From assembly GCA_002102555.1 (NCBI GenBank), contig MCFL01000040.1:161018-225017 (forward strand): a stretch of 64,000 nucleotides of DNA, written 5' to 3'. How positions within the stretch are numbered: the stretch's first letter is position 1; each line of letters begins with the position of its first letter. The notes under the pieces are model-generated. The model was given only the letters and a program-made list of their open reading frames with translations, ran no database searches and had not been told where the DNA came from. The DNA is from Catenaria anguillulae PL171 (taxonomy: Eukaryota; Blastocladiomycota; Blastocladiomycetes; Blastocladiales; Catenariaceae). Positions 22,614 to 33,900 of this stretch are shown here, one piece after another. The position numbers were made by a program, and so were the translations under genes.

Positions 22614-25600
22614 TCAAACAACCGCCGGGCACTGCATGTCGAACATGGGCAAGGCAGACTCAGCGGTCGCTCCCATGCCAGTGCCAGTGCCAGTGCCAGC
22701 ACACTTGACCTGCAACATAAACTTGCGCCTCAACCGCTCACACACATACACCATCTTGTTGTCGCGCTCGTCCACCTCGGCCAGCCAATACTCTTCATAG
22801 TCACTGTGCCTGTGCGGCCAGTTTGACTCGGCGTGCATGTCCACACTCCCGTCCTTGATCCCAATCGGCACATCTTCAATCTTTTCATCAAGCACCCACT
22901 CGATCCCGCCCACCTGGCCCACGGGCAAGTGCTTGTTGTCCAGATCCACCGTGTGGTCCAGTGACTCCACCTTCATTTCGTACACGCGCACGCTCAGGCC
23001 ATACGTGAAGACGGCCGTCCCGTGATGGTGCGGGTCCAGGTGAATAAAGAACCGGCGAAACTGGAGTGCCCCTGGTAGCCGCGAAACAAGGTGCCAGAGC
23101 TTGTATGCACCGTACCGGCGGTTGTACACGCCAAACTGGGCCGGTGGAAGAGCGAGCAGGTTGTGCAGCGTAAAGGGTGCTGCGCGTGATAAGCGAGCAG
23201 CGAGGTACGCGGAGCCGCTCAGAGCGAGCAGGTCGATTCCGTCGCGAGTGTTGTGCATGTCAATCGAGTTGAACATGGGCAACCGCGTCAGCGTGCGAAC
23301 TTGATGATGCTTGCTGAGCGAGAGCGGGGGCGAGGGCGAGTTGTCCATGCCTGTGCCCGTGGTGGTCGCATTGGCATGATCCTCGTTTGTACGACCATGA
23401 GGATGGGATGAATAGGACAGGCGCATGATGCGGTCAATGCACTCGCGAAGCATGTCGTCTCCACGCTTGCCCGTTTCCATCATTGCCGCGAATGAGCAAG
23501 ACAGGTCGGCGTGTTGGTGGACCAGTTTGGCGAGTGCGTATGAAATGATGATGCCACCCCCAGCAATGGACTGCGTGCGAGGCGAAGGGTCGGCAAAGAA
23601 TGCGGGAACGTGCAACGGGTCAATGGGAAGCGTATTGAGGAAGGCGAGCACATTGCCAGGCAACCAGATGGTGGCGTCGGTGCCGAGCAAGAACCAACGT
23701 GTCGATGGACGGGACGTCAGGAACATGTACGGCAGCATTTTGAAAAACTATTATAATGCTCGGTTGAAGGATCGTATAAGCCGACAATTGACACGGCAGC
23801 AGCAGAATGACTCGGCGTATTCAACTGAAGGACGCACCATCATGTCCCTTGACTGCTCGGGCTGGTTCGGGTCGCCTTTCATGACCACCGGCCCTCTGAT
23901 GGCCGTTCCCTTGACCATGGCTTGGAACGACTTGACAAAGGTGCTGTGCTTGCCACGCATAGCGATCGGATCCTCCTCGCCCGACCAAAACACTTGGCAA
24001 TCGATCTTGGTCGCAGCTGCAAATGTCCCTGCTGCAAAGGCCACATTCGCCAAGGCCGTCGTAACACTCTGCGAGTCCATGACAGCCATACCCATCGCCA
24101 AGTGCTCCATGGTCGTCGTCGCGCCTTGTCGTTCTTGACTCGGAAGCAATGCCGGGTGACCAAACGCCTTCTTGGTCCATCCAAAGTTGTGTGCAATGAC
24201 GTCCCATGGCCGCTCGGGCCATTTGTCAAGCGTGGGAACTCGCACTTGGAAGGTGACGCGGTCGTCAGGGTCCGTCGCAGCCGAGTCGGTTGCATTGAGG
24301 GCAAACACGCGAGCAGATTTGCGGCCGTGGTGTGGCGTGTATGCAATGGATGGGTCCACAAGGAGCGTGCCGGCAAAGTCGTAGCGCGGGTCCAAGTTGT
24401 TTGGGTTTGCGTAGGTCAGGTGAGCTGGTGACGGCTCTCGATAGATATGGGTCGATGGAATGACGGGTGGTTCGATTTCAGTCGACTTGGAGACGGAGAG
24501 AACGACAGAGTGAATGTCTGATATGACGAGACCAAAGGTGAAGAGAGATGCGAGGCGGATGAGCATCCGGCGGATGGAGCTTGACTGACTCTGCGTCGTT
24601 ACGGTGAGGTTGATTGACGAGTGCTTGCCATGATGAACCCAGGGGCTGTCTCGAAGTGAGTTGGCTCCGTGGACAAGCACATACGACCCGAAAACCACAA
24701 TGTACGCTGTCCTTGTCCAAGCCGAAGTGATGGTATCGCTCCAACCAACGAGACCGAGCGCAACGAATGCAAAGGCATCAGAAGCAACTGGCGAGTCGAG
24801 GAACTGGGCTGATTCTGAGCCCGTTGGTCTGATGTTTGCAGCGGCAACTGCTGTGACGAGCGAGACAAGCGAAAAGAGCACGAGTCCAGTGGTCGGCACT
24901 GCCGAAAGCACGCTAAATGAACTGTCGGCCACGTTGAGGAGGTTGGCCAAGATGATGGCAGACACCTGTTCAAAACCATTGCGCAAAAGCGTGAGTGATC
25001 CCGTCCGCCTGTTACACTGCAGGTGAAGAAAATATGAACCAGCGATAACGACAAGCGCGTCCGTGAGCTGTCAGCTTCAAACACATTTTGCAGCCATGGA
25101 CCGACGACAGAGAGAGCAGCCAACACAGGGAGAGCCCACAATGTGCCAAGCGGCGCCGACAGCGACGAAAGCACGCACAGACCAGCGACACCAATGGCGG
25201 CAAACACTCCAATCACAGATGAGCAACCCTCTCTCTCTTCATGATCGAGCTGACCAGTGGCGGACGAGTCGAGAATCAAGCTCGTCAAAGCCCTCAATGT
25301 CAACAAGGGCACAAAGAAGAATGACTCGCAACCAGCAACAGCAACGGTCGATAACGCGGCACTCGTGGCTGCAGACGAGAGGGCAATCATTGGGGCCATC
25401 ATGAGCATATGATGATTTAACGGGCTCCTAATTCCATTCTCGGACGGCTTGGCATCCCCGAAATCACCTGAAACGGGCAGCCGGCGCTGATAGTCGGTGA
25501 GGAGGAGCGCGGCAGCGGCCTGCGCGAGCTGATCGACGAGTGCAAGCAATAATGGGACCGCCAAACTGGTGAAACTCATGGTCGCGGCGACAGGTATGGT

Positions 25601-25954
25601 TTGCTGGGAGCTGCCCTGGCTCTGACTCTGACTCTGGCTCGGAGCAGCGAGATTGAAGTCGTACGAGATGACCCGAGTGTTGAAAAGTGGCCACAGCGAG
25701 TCTTGCGCGATGTGAGAAACACTCGGTTCCAGACTCGGAGCCGCAGGTAGATTGGAATCGTGTGCAACCGTGATGGCCATGATGTAGACTGCGGTCGCAT
25801 GGGCAACCGTCGACAGCATCCAGCAAACAAGCCGTCTCGAGAACCGTTGGACCTGTTGCTTGTTAGCATCTGCTGGCGACGACAACAATGATCGTCGAGT
25901 CGTGGCATCGGTGTCGCTGCCCGCTGAGTTGGGCAGAATCATATTCGACGGCAT
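22614..25954 (-). CDS. Family H polytopic GT31/DUF604-like protein (arm 1)
   Basis: Three exons join in phase: 25954-25040, 24965-23838, 23747-22614 (1,058 residues), all open. The N-terminal ~450 residues contain roughly ten hydrophobic helices (for example LVCWMLSTVAHATAVYIMA, SVIGVFAAIGVAGLCVL, TTGLVLFSLVSLVTAVAAA). A large, presumably lumenal domain follows: KWPERPWDV, then FFKMLPYMF right after the last intron, RWFLLGTDATIWLPGN (position of the GT31 DDD motif, here TDA), GGGIIISYALAKL, DDMLRECIDRIMRL, LQFRRFFIHLD, GLSVRVYEMKV. Resembles DUF604/fringe-like GT31 with a weakened metal motif. Transcribed divergently from family I over a 210-bp gap and converging on G 68 bp away. The mirror copy (49759-53137) is also open, so both may be functional. 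Confidence 0.8.
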
Positions 25955-26164
25955 GATATGTGATCGTGAATGAGTGTGCGTGTGAAAATGAATTGCTTGA
26001 GGTGTCTATCTTAACCCGATGACGATGCATATGTAAATTTTCTTGTTGAGAGCGTGGGAACCGCGCCGGGCGACACTCCATACCGCCAGCGCCAGGTAAG
26101 CGTTGAATGCCGCGTCGTACCGAGTCTGGGCCACCAACAGCTTGAACTTGAATTTGATTAGAAA
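25955..26164. promoter_or_regulatory. Compact divergent promoter between families H and I (arm 1)
   Basis: Only 210 bp separate the start codons of H (-) and I (+). The mirror region 49555-49758 has the same layout. Sharing of regulatory elements is inferred from spacing; no factor site is recognised. Confidence 0.5.
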
Positions 26165-26712
26165 ATGACACCAGGCAATTCATTGCGCACCATGGCCGCT
26201 CGCTGGTTATCGCACGTCATTCAGCAGCCGGCAATGCGCGTGGTGGGTGTGGTCCGAGATCGGCTTTATCGTTCGCGACTCGTTGTCAGCACACGGACCC
26301 CCTCATCATCACAACCATATGCATGGGTCTTGCGAATCGTCGCCTGTGTGACCCTATCCGTGACATCCTACGCATTGTCGATCCAGCTGCTGGCCCAATG
26401 CCTTGTCATTCCACAAGATGGACTCGGACGAGTTGATGAACACGCAGCAGACACGAGCAATGAGAATAGCGCACCCACGTTTTCACAGAGAATGGTGGCT
26501 TTCGAGTATCCAACTGGCGGCGGGTCAAAAAGTGTTCCTGGTGGTCGGAATGATGTACCAACGCCCAATCCTCAGTCATCTTCTTCGCCTCTGCCGCTTG
26601 CTCTGGGATTAGCCGCAGCCGAGCTCTTTTCATGTGCGGCTGGCTCGCTCATCTTGGCCATCTGGGCCAAATTCAACCGTACCCAACAGCGACAACCGTC
26701 ACCAAACCATGA

Positions 26713-26743
26713 GCATCATCCTCATCATCATCATCATCATCAT
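26713..26743 (+). repeat. CAT microsatellite coding a His run
   Basis: CAT units interrupted once by CCT, coding HHPHHHHHHH in a loop of family I. The mirror copy near 48965-49005 is similar but altered. Confidence 0.8.
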
Positions 26744-29227
26744 GCTGGCGCTGGTCTTTCCCGTGCACTGCTTCTGTCCCCCATCACGGCACTTGCCTCT
26801 GCCGCAACAGCGCTCTTGCTCGCTTCAGTCATCTCTACACCCCAGGACTCTTTCCAAGCGATTGGAACTGTCGTTTCGTCATGTGTGGCCATTCGCGTCG
26901 CCATTTGGATTGCCGCTGGCAATGCGTCAATAATCAGACAAAGCTCGTCCTCGGCTGGCGCGACCGCGACTGTGTCGTCGACGAGGATTACACCTACTCA
27001 TACTGTCATTGGATTTGGCGGAATCATGGCGCTACTGCACTTGTGCCGGCTGGCCTCGAGTCAATCTGTTCTCGCTTCGATACCCATTCTCTCCGTGACC
27101 TCGGCTCTTGGGTTCTTTCCCATGCTCTTGACCACTGGCAGCGAGTCTCATTTCACTCGTTGCGCTCACTCGCTGGTCCGTCACAACAGCCCCATCTTTC
27201 TTGTCAGCATTGCCCTTACTAGTGGTTGGTGTACTGACTTTACGATATCAGGCTGCCGCCTTAGTCATCTTCAACGTCATGTCTACTTTTTTGCCAGCAG
27301 CCGACCAAGGTAGTGCTTCGAGCGCGACGGCCCTCGTCTACGAGCCATCAATCACGCCCAAGTATCTCCTCGCCACCATGTTGGCTCACATGGTGGGCAG
27401 CTTCCGCCCGGCAGCACAGGCATCCTCACACCTCCTGTTCTTGTACTCGAGCAACATTGTGCGCGATGTCGTCGCCATTGTGCTCATCAGTCTGGTTCCC
27501 ACCGTACTTGGGCCGGCTGAAACAACCCCCAACACTTGGACCGTTGTTACCCTGGTTGCAGCGGCGTTACGATGCTGTGCTTTAGCAGAAGCTCACATTC
27601 TCCGTCCTCAATGGCCGTGAACGAAAAGGATGGCACTGCAAGGGCCAAACTGCCAATGACCACCCACCATCCGCTGATTGTCATGTCAAACGACAGATTC
27701 ACTGGCCGTCCACTCAGTGTCGTGCTCCTCATGCTTTCTGCGCTGTTGCTTGGGCTCGGCTTGTCAACGTCCACAGACTGCCTTCTCCATCCACAATCCC
27801 ACCAATCCAACTCGCAAAGCAATCACGCAACCAAGTGCGAAAGCCAGTCTCGAAAGCACACCACATCAGCACCGCCTACAACACGACTCGGGTCGACACC
27901 ACCATCTCACTCATTCCAGACCCAGCCTTCCCAATCCGATCCCAGGTCGCAAAGCTGCCAAGGTGTTTGCCGTCGATGCCACATTCGACTCCTTTTCCGC
28001 ATCGGACAACTCGCTTACATTCAAGCCCGTATCCCAACACTCGGCAAGTGGCCGCGTCGCCAGTGGGACCGCTCACCCTCGCAAATGCAAATGCAAATGC
28101 AAGTGCAAGTGCAAGTGCAAGTGCAAGGGAAGAAGGCGACGGCTGGATCCGATGACGATCAGGAGCACCCCATGTTGAGACTCGACCAGCTCTGGTTTGC
28201 AGCCGGTGGCAATCCAAACTCAATTGCGCGCAACTTGCTCGCCGCTGCCACGTTTGCCAATGAGTCGGGCGGCATGCAATATCGCGTGTACTGGTGCCGT
28301 GAGGACGATCCGATTGGGATGCCATCTCTAAAGGTGCAAGTGGCAGGGCAGTGGGTACTTGGTGGATGCGTTTCGCAAAGTGGCCCAGGGGCCGATGCGA
28401 TGAGCGGGCTGGTCATCATGGAGGGAGAGCCGCAGCGACCCGATCGCACAATGCACCGCAAGGTATTCACACATGCTCCATATCGCCATTCTGTGCCGTT
28501 TGGCTGCAATCATCCAGACAGACTGACACTGCTCTTGACGTGTTCTAGTGGTTCAAAATGCTGTCACACATGTACTCACGGCCCCATCCTCTGTGCACTG
28601 GTTCATGGTGGGCGACGACGACACGACTTGGTTCCCACACGTGCTCCACCCGTTGCTCGCATCGCTCGACTTGGACCCAACACGCGACTCTGCCTACCTC
28701 GGCGACACGTCCGAATCCAACCGCCAGTCCAACATTTTCGGCCACACCATGGCATTTGGCGGTGGCGGCATGGCCATCTCGCGCGCACTCGCTGCCCGCG
28801 TCTATGCCAAGCTCGACTGGTGCTTGTCCGAGCTCGACGATTTCTATGGCGACGGACTGATGCGCTCGTGCATTGAGCGTGTCACACAAACCGATGGCTT
28901 GGGTCCTGCCGTCCATTTGACAAGGGTGCCCGTATTCAACCAGGTCGACTTGCTGAGTGGGGTCACAAGGGCCGCGAGTACTTTAGCGCACGCTTCTCGA
29001 GGGCGGCACCCGTGACGCTGCACCACACGGATCATGCGCCTCCATTGATTTCAGGGATTGCGAATCGTGCCGTGGGAACCTACAAGATGTGGCACTTGAC
29101 GCGCCGCATGCCCATCGAGCTCATGTTTCGGCGGTTCATGGTGCACCTGCCCAAGCTGCCTGTTGTCAACATGATCATGGGTCACGATGCAGTGGGCCGC
29201 GCTGCCAACGAAGCAACAAGCGCTAGT

Positions 29228-29279
29228 CAAGAACAACAACAACAACAACAACAACAACAAAACAACAACAACAACAACA
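29228..29279 (+). repeat. CAA/AAC microsatellite in family I
   Basis: About 16 trinucleotide units in arm 1 against about five at 46455-46475 in arm 2; codes Gln or Asn runs depending on frame. Confidence 0.85.
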
Positions 29280-29695
29280 TGAGGCCATGCAGACGGTCGT
29301 GATTACCTACGGCTTTCATGTGCGTGTGTACCAAGGGCTGCAGCGGCCGCTGGATGTGGATCACCATGTGGACTTTGACTCGGACATTCCAACCACGCCC
29401 GACTTTGTTGGAATCGAGTGGTTGCTGGAGCGAGAGACTCTCGGCGGCGCCGCAGTGGAGCAACACCCAGATGACGAATCAAAGTGGCCCAAGCGTAACC
29501 TCGAGTATGCGGATTACTGGCTGGCCGAGGTGGATGAGGTACAGGGCAGGATGGTCTATGTGGACGAGCGATCCGGGAAGCGGTTGGCTGTGCAGGTTCA
29601 TTGTCCGAAGAGTGACTCTGGCGGCCGACGACGACGTGGTTGTGGAATCCCGTTGAGTGTGAGCGGATGTATTCACTATGTTCCAATTGACTTAC

Positions 29696-30940
29696 TGCAT
29701 CGTCTGTTTTCGGTTTCGGTTTAACGTTCAGTGATCAGTGTCTCCGTCTTTGTGACTCACATGAGCTTCGAATACTTATCACCCGCTCCAATGTATAAAA
29801 TCTTCCAAGGGAGGCGAAGCCGGAATGCAAATCTGTGTGTGGAGCGCATATTCAGGCTTTTCTGCTTGGCCAGTACACTCATGCTTTTCATTGATGAGGT
29901 GGAATGAATGTTTGCAATGTGGATGTCTCGGACAATTTCGGCTTTGTCGTCGTTTCCAGCGTTTTTCACAAACGATTTTGACGCCAGGGGCTGTCCGCAA
30001 GAAGTTGTTTGACTCCATAATGCCGAAGCGAAGCGACCACGTCAGCCTGCTGTCACGGTTAGCCCGCCTCCTCGGACCCTGTTCAGTACAAGTAGGACCG
30101 GTTCCCACACCACCCTTCCTTCTCTCTCAACTTGTTGCGGAATAACTTCAACGCTGGCCCATTCTATAAACTACGTTTCACATTTCGCGCTCTCGCGCAT
30201 CAACCAGCCGCAGCCCGCTTTCCCACAGTTCCTCATATTTCGGTTCGTCTTCCTCTTCCTCTTGTCGCCCTCGTTTCGTGTTTCGTTCCCTGCCTGCGAT
30301 CCTTCATGGCTTGACAACGACAATGCTTCAATGCAATCATGCATGGGGCTCGGTCCTGGCGACCAAGACGCCCGTCAACGCACTCTATGACCTGGGCGAT
30401 CGCATCTGCTGTATGAATTGCGATTTCTGTGCTTATTGGACAACGGGCGCTGGGAGGACGCGACGTGAGCAACAACTGATCACGAAAAAACACGCCAGCA
30501 CACCAGTTCGCTTCTCAGCGATCTCTTCCCGACCCGAACTTCTTCGCACTGCCGTCTCTTTTCTTCTCACTCTCTCTGCTCTTCATTTCTCTCAAGAACA
30601 TCAACGCTCTGATTCTCTGCGCAACCTGCTCTCTCCGCACTTTACACGCTCGCCTCCACCTGCTGCTGCCGCGCGCACAGACACACACCGTGCGCCGTCT
30701 GCTCAATTTCCGCCGTTGCCCCCACGCCCCCACGCCGTTGCCCACTCCTCTATCTGTATGCGTCCTTGACCGACAGGCAAACACCCAGTCTTCGCCTGCC
30801 GCCCCCGCCACTTCCCGTCACTGCTCAGCCGATCGTTCAATCAACGGATTGACTGACTTGGTTGGCACTGTTGCACATGCATACTGCTCCCGCAGATCGT
30901 CACTGGCCGGAAAGGAAGGAAAACCAGCACGCCCTCAGCC
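29696..30940. other. Intergenic region at the inner edge of arm 1
   Basis: Starts exactly where the inverted repeat ends. C/T-rich toward its end and without a credible gene; holds the promoter/leader of the second giant-gene copy. A weak TATAAAC lies near 30165. Confidence 0.5.
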
Positions 30941-33900
30941 ATGGCTCCCCCACCGTCCTCATCGGGCGAGGCCGCCGCAAAGCAGCCCTTGCTGCCCGAC
31001 TCGATGGTCAACACTGCTCCGGCAAGCGCGGACGCTGCGAAAGCTAGCAAGCAGGTCCGTCCGTTCCGTTCCTGAATAGTTGACGCGCTGATCTTTCACT
31101 GCCCAGCGACTAACGGTTTGCCCTTCCCTGCCCTACCCTGCCCCGTCTGCATTGACAGTCAAACTGGAAGATGGTCGCGTCGTTTGCGCTGCCAATCATT
31201 GCCTGTGCGGCCCTCTTTGCGGGTCTCTCCGGCTGGTCTCCGCTTGGCACTTCACCTACGTCGTCTTTTGTTCCAGGACGAAAGCCTTCTGCTGCTTCAG
31301 CTCCCGTACGTTTTGTTTTTCTTTCGCGCTGGCGCTCTGGCCGTTGCTTTTGCTGCGAAAAACGGAACGCGTCGTCTTCGCCGATCGTGAGAATGGCGCG
31401 TCGCGTCGTTGGCCGTGCAACTTAGACCCCTGATCAATGTCACGTGCAAGTTCTCACGCTCGGTGAGGGACTGGACGCGAGTTTCGCTCGCATTTTTCCA
31501 CCACCCCTCGCGTCGTTTCGGTTGCCAATGCTCACCCTGTGCAATGCAAATCCCACGCTGTGCTTCACAACCACCTTGCCAACGTGTAGGCTGTCAAGTC
31601 GCCTTCCCTCTTCAACATCCCGACGGAATGTTCTGGCCGAGGCATGATCCTGGCCAACTCGAACCAGTGCTTGTGTGACATCGGGTACGCGGGCATCGAC
31701 TGCAGCACATGGATTGGATTGGACGCCGAAGTGGATGTAGCACTCAAGCCGACGGATACAGGATCGGATGGTGCGCATGTCTTCTTCCCTGGCTCCCAGA
31801 CAGCAAAAAAATGGGCAAGCGTCGTAGCTAACTTTCCACTCCAACTATCGACTGTAACTATGTGACGTGATATATAGCTCGCAAGGTGGCCATGTTCATC
31901 GACGCATACACGGCCGATGGGATCAAGATTGAAGACAACCTCAAGCTCGCTGCCCAAGTGCTCTCGACCACGCCAGACAATGTCCAACTCTTTGTGTACA
32001 CGTCCATGCCACGCAACGTGGACGATTTGCGCAAGCAGTACCCTGGCCGTGTGACCATCAAACCGTTTGCGCTCAAGCCCACCAACGCGCTCCAGGTGCA
32101 AGCTCGGTCACGCAAGGTGGCATCGACGCTGCTGGCCGAGGCAGGATGGACTTGGTCTACTTTGACGCCAACTCGGGTGCCGGATACCATTACTTGGCAG
32201 GCAAGCAGCTCGGAGCGCGGTGCTCGCGGGCACGCGTCATTGTCGGTGTCACGCAGCGTGGAATCCAAGACAAGATGCTGGAATCGACGGGCATGGGTGC
32301 CAACAAGGTGGGCAGCACCAGCGCGCTCAGTGATGTGTCGATTGCCATGGACCACTTCCGCGCGTCCATGCTCGAGCTGGCCGACAATGTCGTGTTCACG
32401 TCGGATCAAGTGCGTGACGCCGAGCTCAAGCCGCAACGGGTCGCCAGGTCGGTGTATTGGCAGGCAAGGAGGCCAACATTCGCTCGATTCCACTGCTCTC
32501 GTCGTCGACGCTCAGGGGCAACAAGCACGAGTTTGCCAACAACCCTGCGGGCACGCCCAACACGCCATCCGAGTTTGTGTTTGTCGGATCGCTCAATGCA
32601 CGGACGGGCTCATGGAGTTTGTGCGCGCGCTCGACCAGTTCCACTCGGTCATTGGCAAGGACCGCCAGTTCCGCGTCACGTTCTTTGACCTCGCCAACAT
32701 GGACGAGAACAACAAGATTGACGGCCTCAAACCCGCCGATTGGTTGAAGCGCAGGCAATCGTCGTGGCCCAACTTTGCCGTCGAGGCCAAGATCGGCACC
32801 ATTCACCAGGCCGTGCAGCATCTGATTGAGCCATCCAAGGGCCGTGTTGCCGTTGTTGGTGCCAAGGTTTCCAACGAGGAATTGAACGAGCTGGTGATTG
32901 CACACGTACCGTTGTTGGTGCCGCGCGAACTCGAGATTGCCGCGTTGGACGACCTTGTGCTCGGAGACGAGCTCGAGGAGGCCGACCAGGGCATCATTCG
33001 TTTCTCGCCCAACAACGCCGAGGACCACTCGATGGCACTCATCAACGCTTTGCGCAATGGTGTCAAGTCGCCCACAGCGCTCGCTCAAGGGTTGACCAAG
33101 CGCGGGACCGAGCTGTAACCATCTTTGCGCAGCTCGCCATGTCGTCGCGGCCGGCCTGCAAGAAGTCAGAGGATTTGCCCATCGAGAAGCTGTCGTTGAT
33201 TTTATACCATGACACGAGCAAGACCAACGTTGACATGGTCAAGGACATTGTCGGCGAACTCGAACGCCAGTTTATGGAGGAGTACATGCACTTGAGGTAG
33301 TGCTTGTGACCAAGACCCCAAGAACGAGAAGACGGCCCGGTTCTTTGACGAACTTGATGAAAGTGGGAGGTTCGCGATTGGATGGTGTTGCAAGTCGATG
33401 CAGATTTCCGTACGTCGGCCAAGGACCTGGTTCGTGATGCCGCACGGTTGACGACGGGTGGTGTGATTGCGGTCATGCCGACCAATGTTATGCCCAAGCC
33501 GCACATGGTTGCTGCTCTGGCCCGTGCTGCGGGTGCAGCTGGTAACAAGGTTGATGTCGTTGTTGGTGACATTGACAACGTTCGGACCAAGGTGACAAGG
33601 AACGCAGGCGCCTCGATTGACTCGTTGTCGTTGCCACTTGTGTCGGCTGATTTGCTTGCCAACCATGCCGGTATTGTGGCCATTCGCAAGTCTGCGCTGC
33701 GCAAGGTTCCCGAAGCGCTCGAACAGTCGGTTGATTCCGCGTACTTGTCCATTTTGTCGGCCAGGACAAATGGCTTGCGTGTGCTCACGCTCGGCCAGTC
33801 GGTCGCATGGACAAATGCGGCTCCATTGGATGCCCGCAGCCAAGATAAGGTTCAGGCCAAGGCGTTTGGTCTCATGTCGGGCAAGTGGGCCAATTTGCAG

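Larger units (their letters stand above)
26165..29690 (+). pseudogene. Family I polytopic GT31/DUF604-like protein with canonical DDD motif, frameshifted (arm 1)
   Basis: Exons: 26165-27158, 27208-28462, 28549-29690, with introns at positions matching H. The N-terminal half is polytopic with a His-rich loop (26713-26743). The GT31 domain is the best preserved of the three families: WFMVGDDDTTWFPHVL, AYLGDTSESN, MAFGGGGMAISRALA, FYGDGLMRSCIE, LMFRRFMVHLPKLP, TYGFHVRVYQGL. Compared with the mirror copy this arm lacks single bases near 27567, 27770, 27925, 28026, 28330 and 28955, so the frame is broken several times; arm 2 is open at those points but broken at others. The last homologous stop is TGA at 29688-29690, five bases before the end of the inverted repeat. 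Either a dying gene or sequence errors at short runs. Confidence 0.7.
10736..29695 (+). repeat. Inverted repeat, arm 1 (at least 19 kb)
   Basis: Mirror image of 46035-64000: the genes from the giant-gene tail through family I recur in reverse order and orientation with near-identical sequence. The inner edge is sharp: homology runs to TTGACTTAC ending at 29695 (its complement begins at 46035) and is unrelated beyond. The outer edge is not reached, because position 64000 matches about 10736 and arm 2 leaves the window. Arm 1 is about 1 kb longer mainly because of two segments missing from arm 2. Confidence 0.95.

Noticed and set aside
27158-27270. 27-nt intron GTTGGT..TATCAG at the first junction of family I
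   Set aside because: Too short; the 49-nt intron 27159-27207 restores phase and matches the mirror copy.
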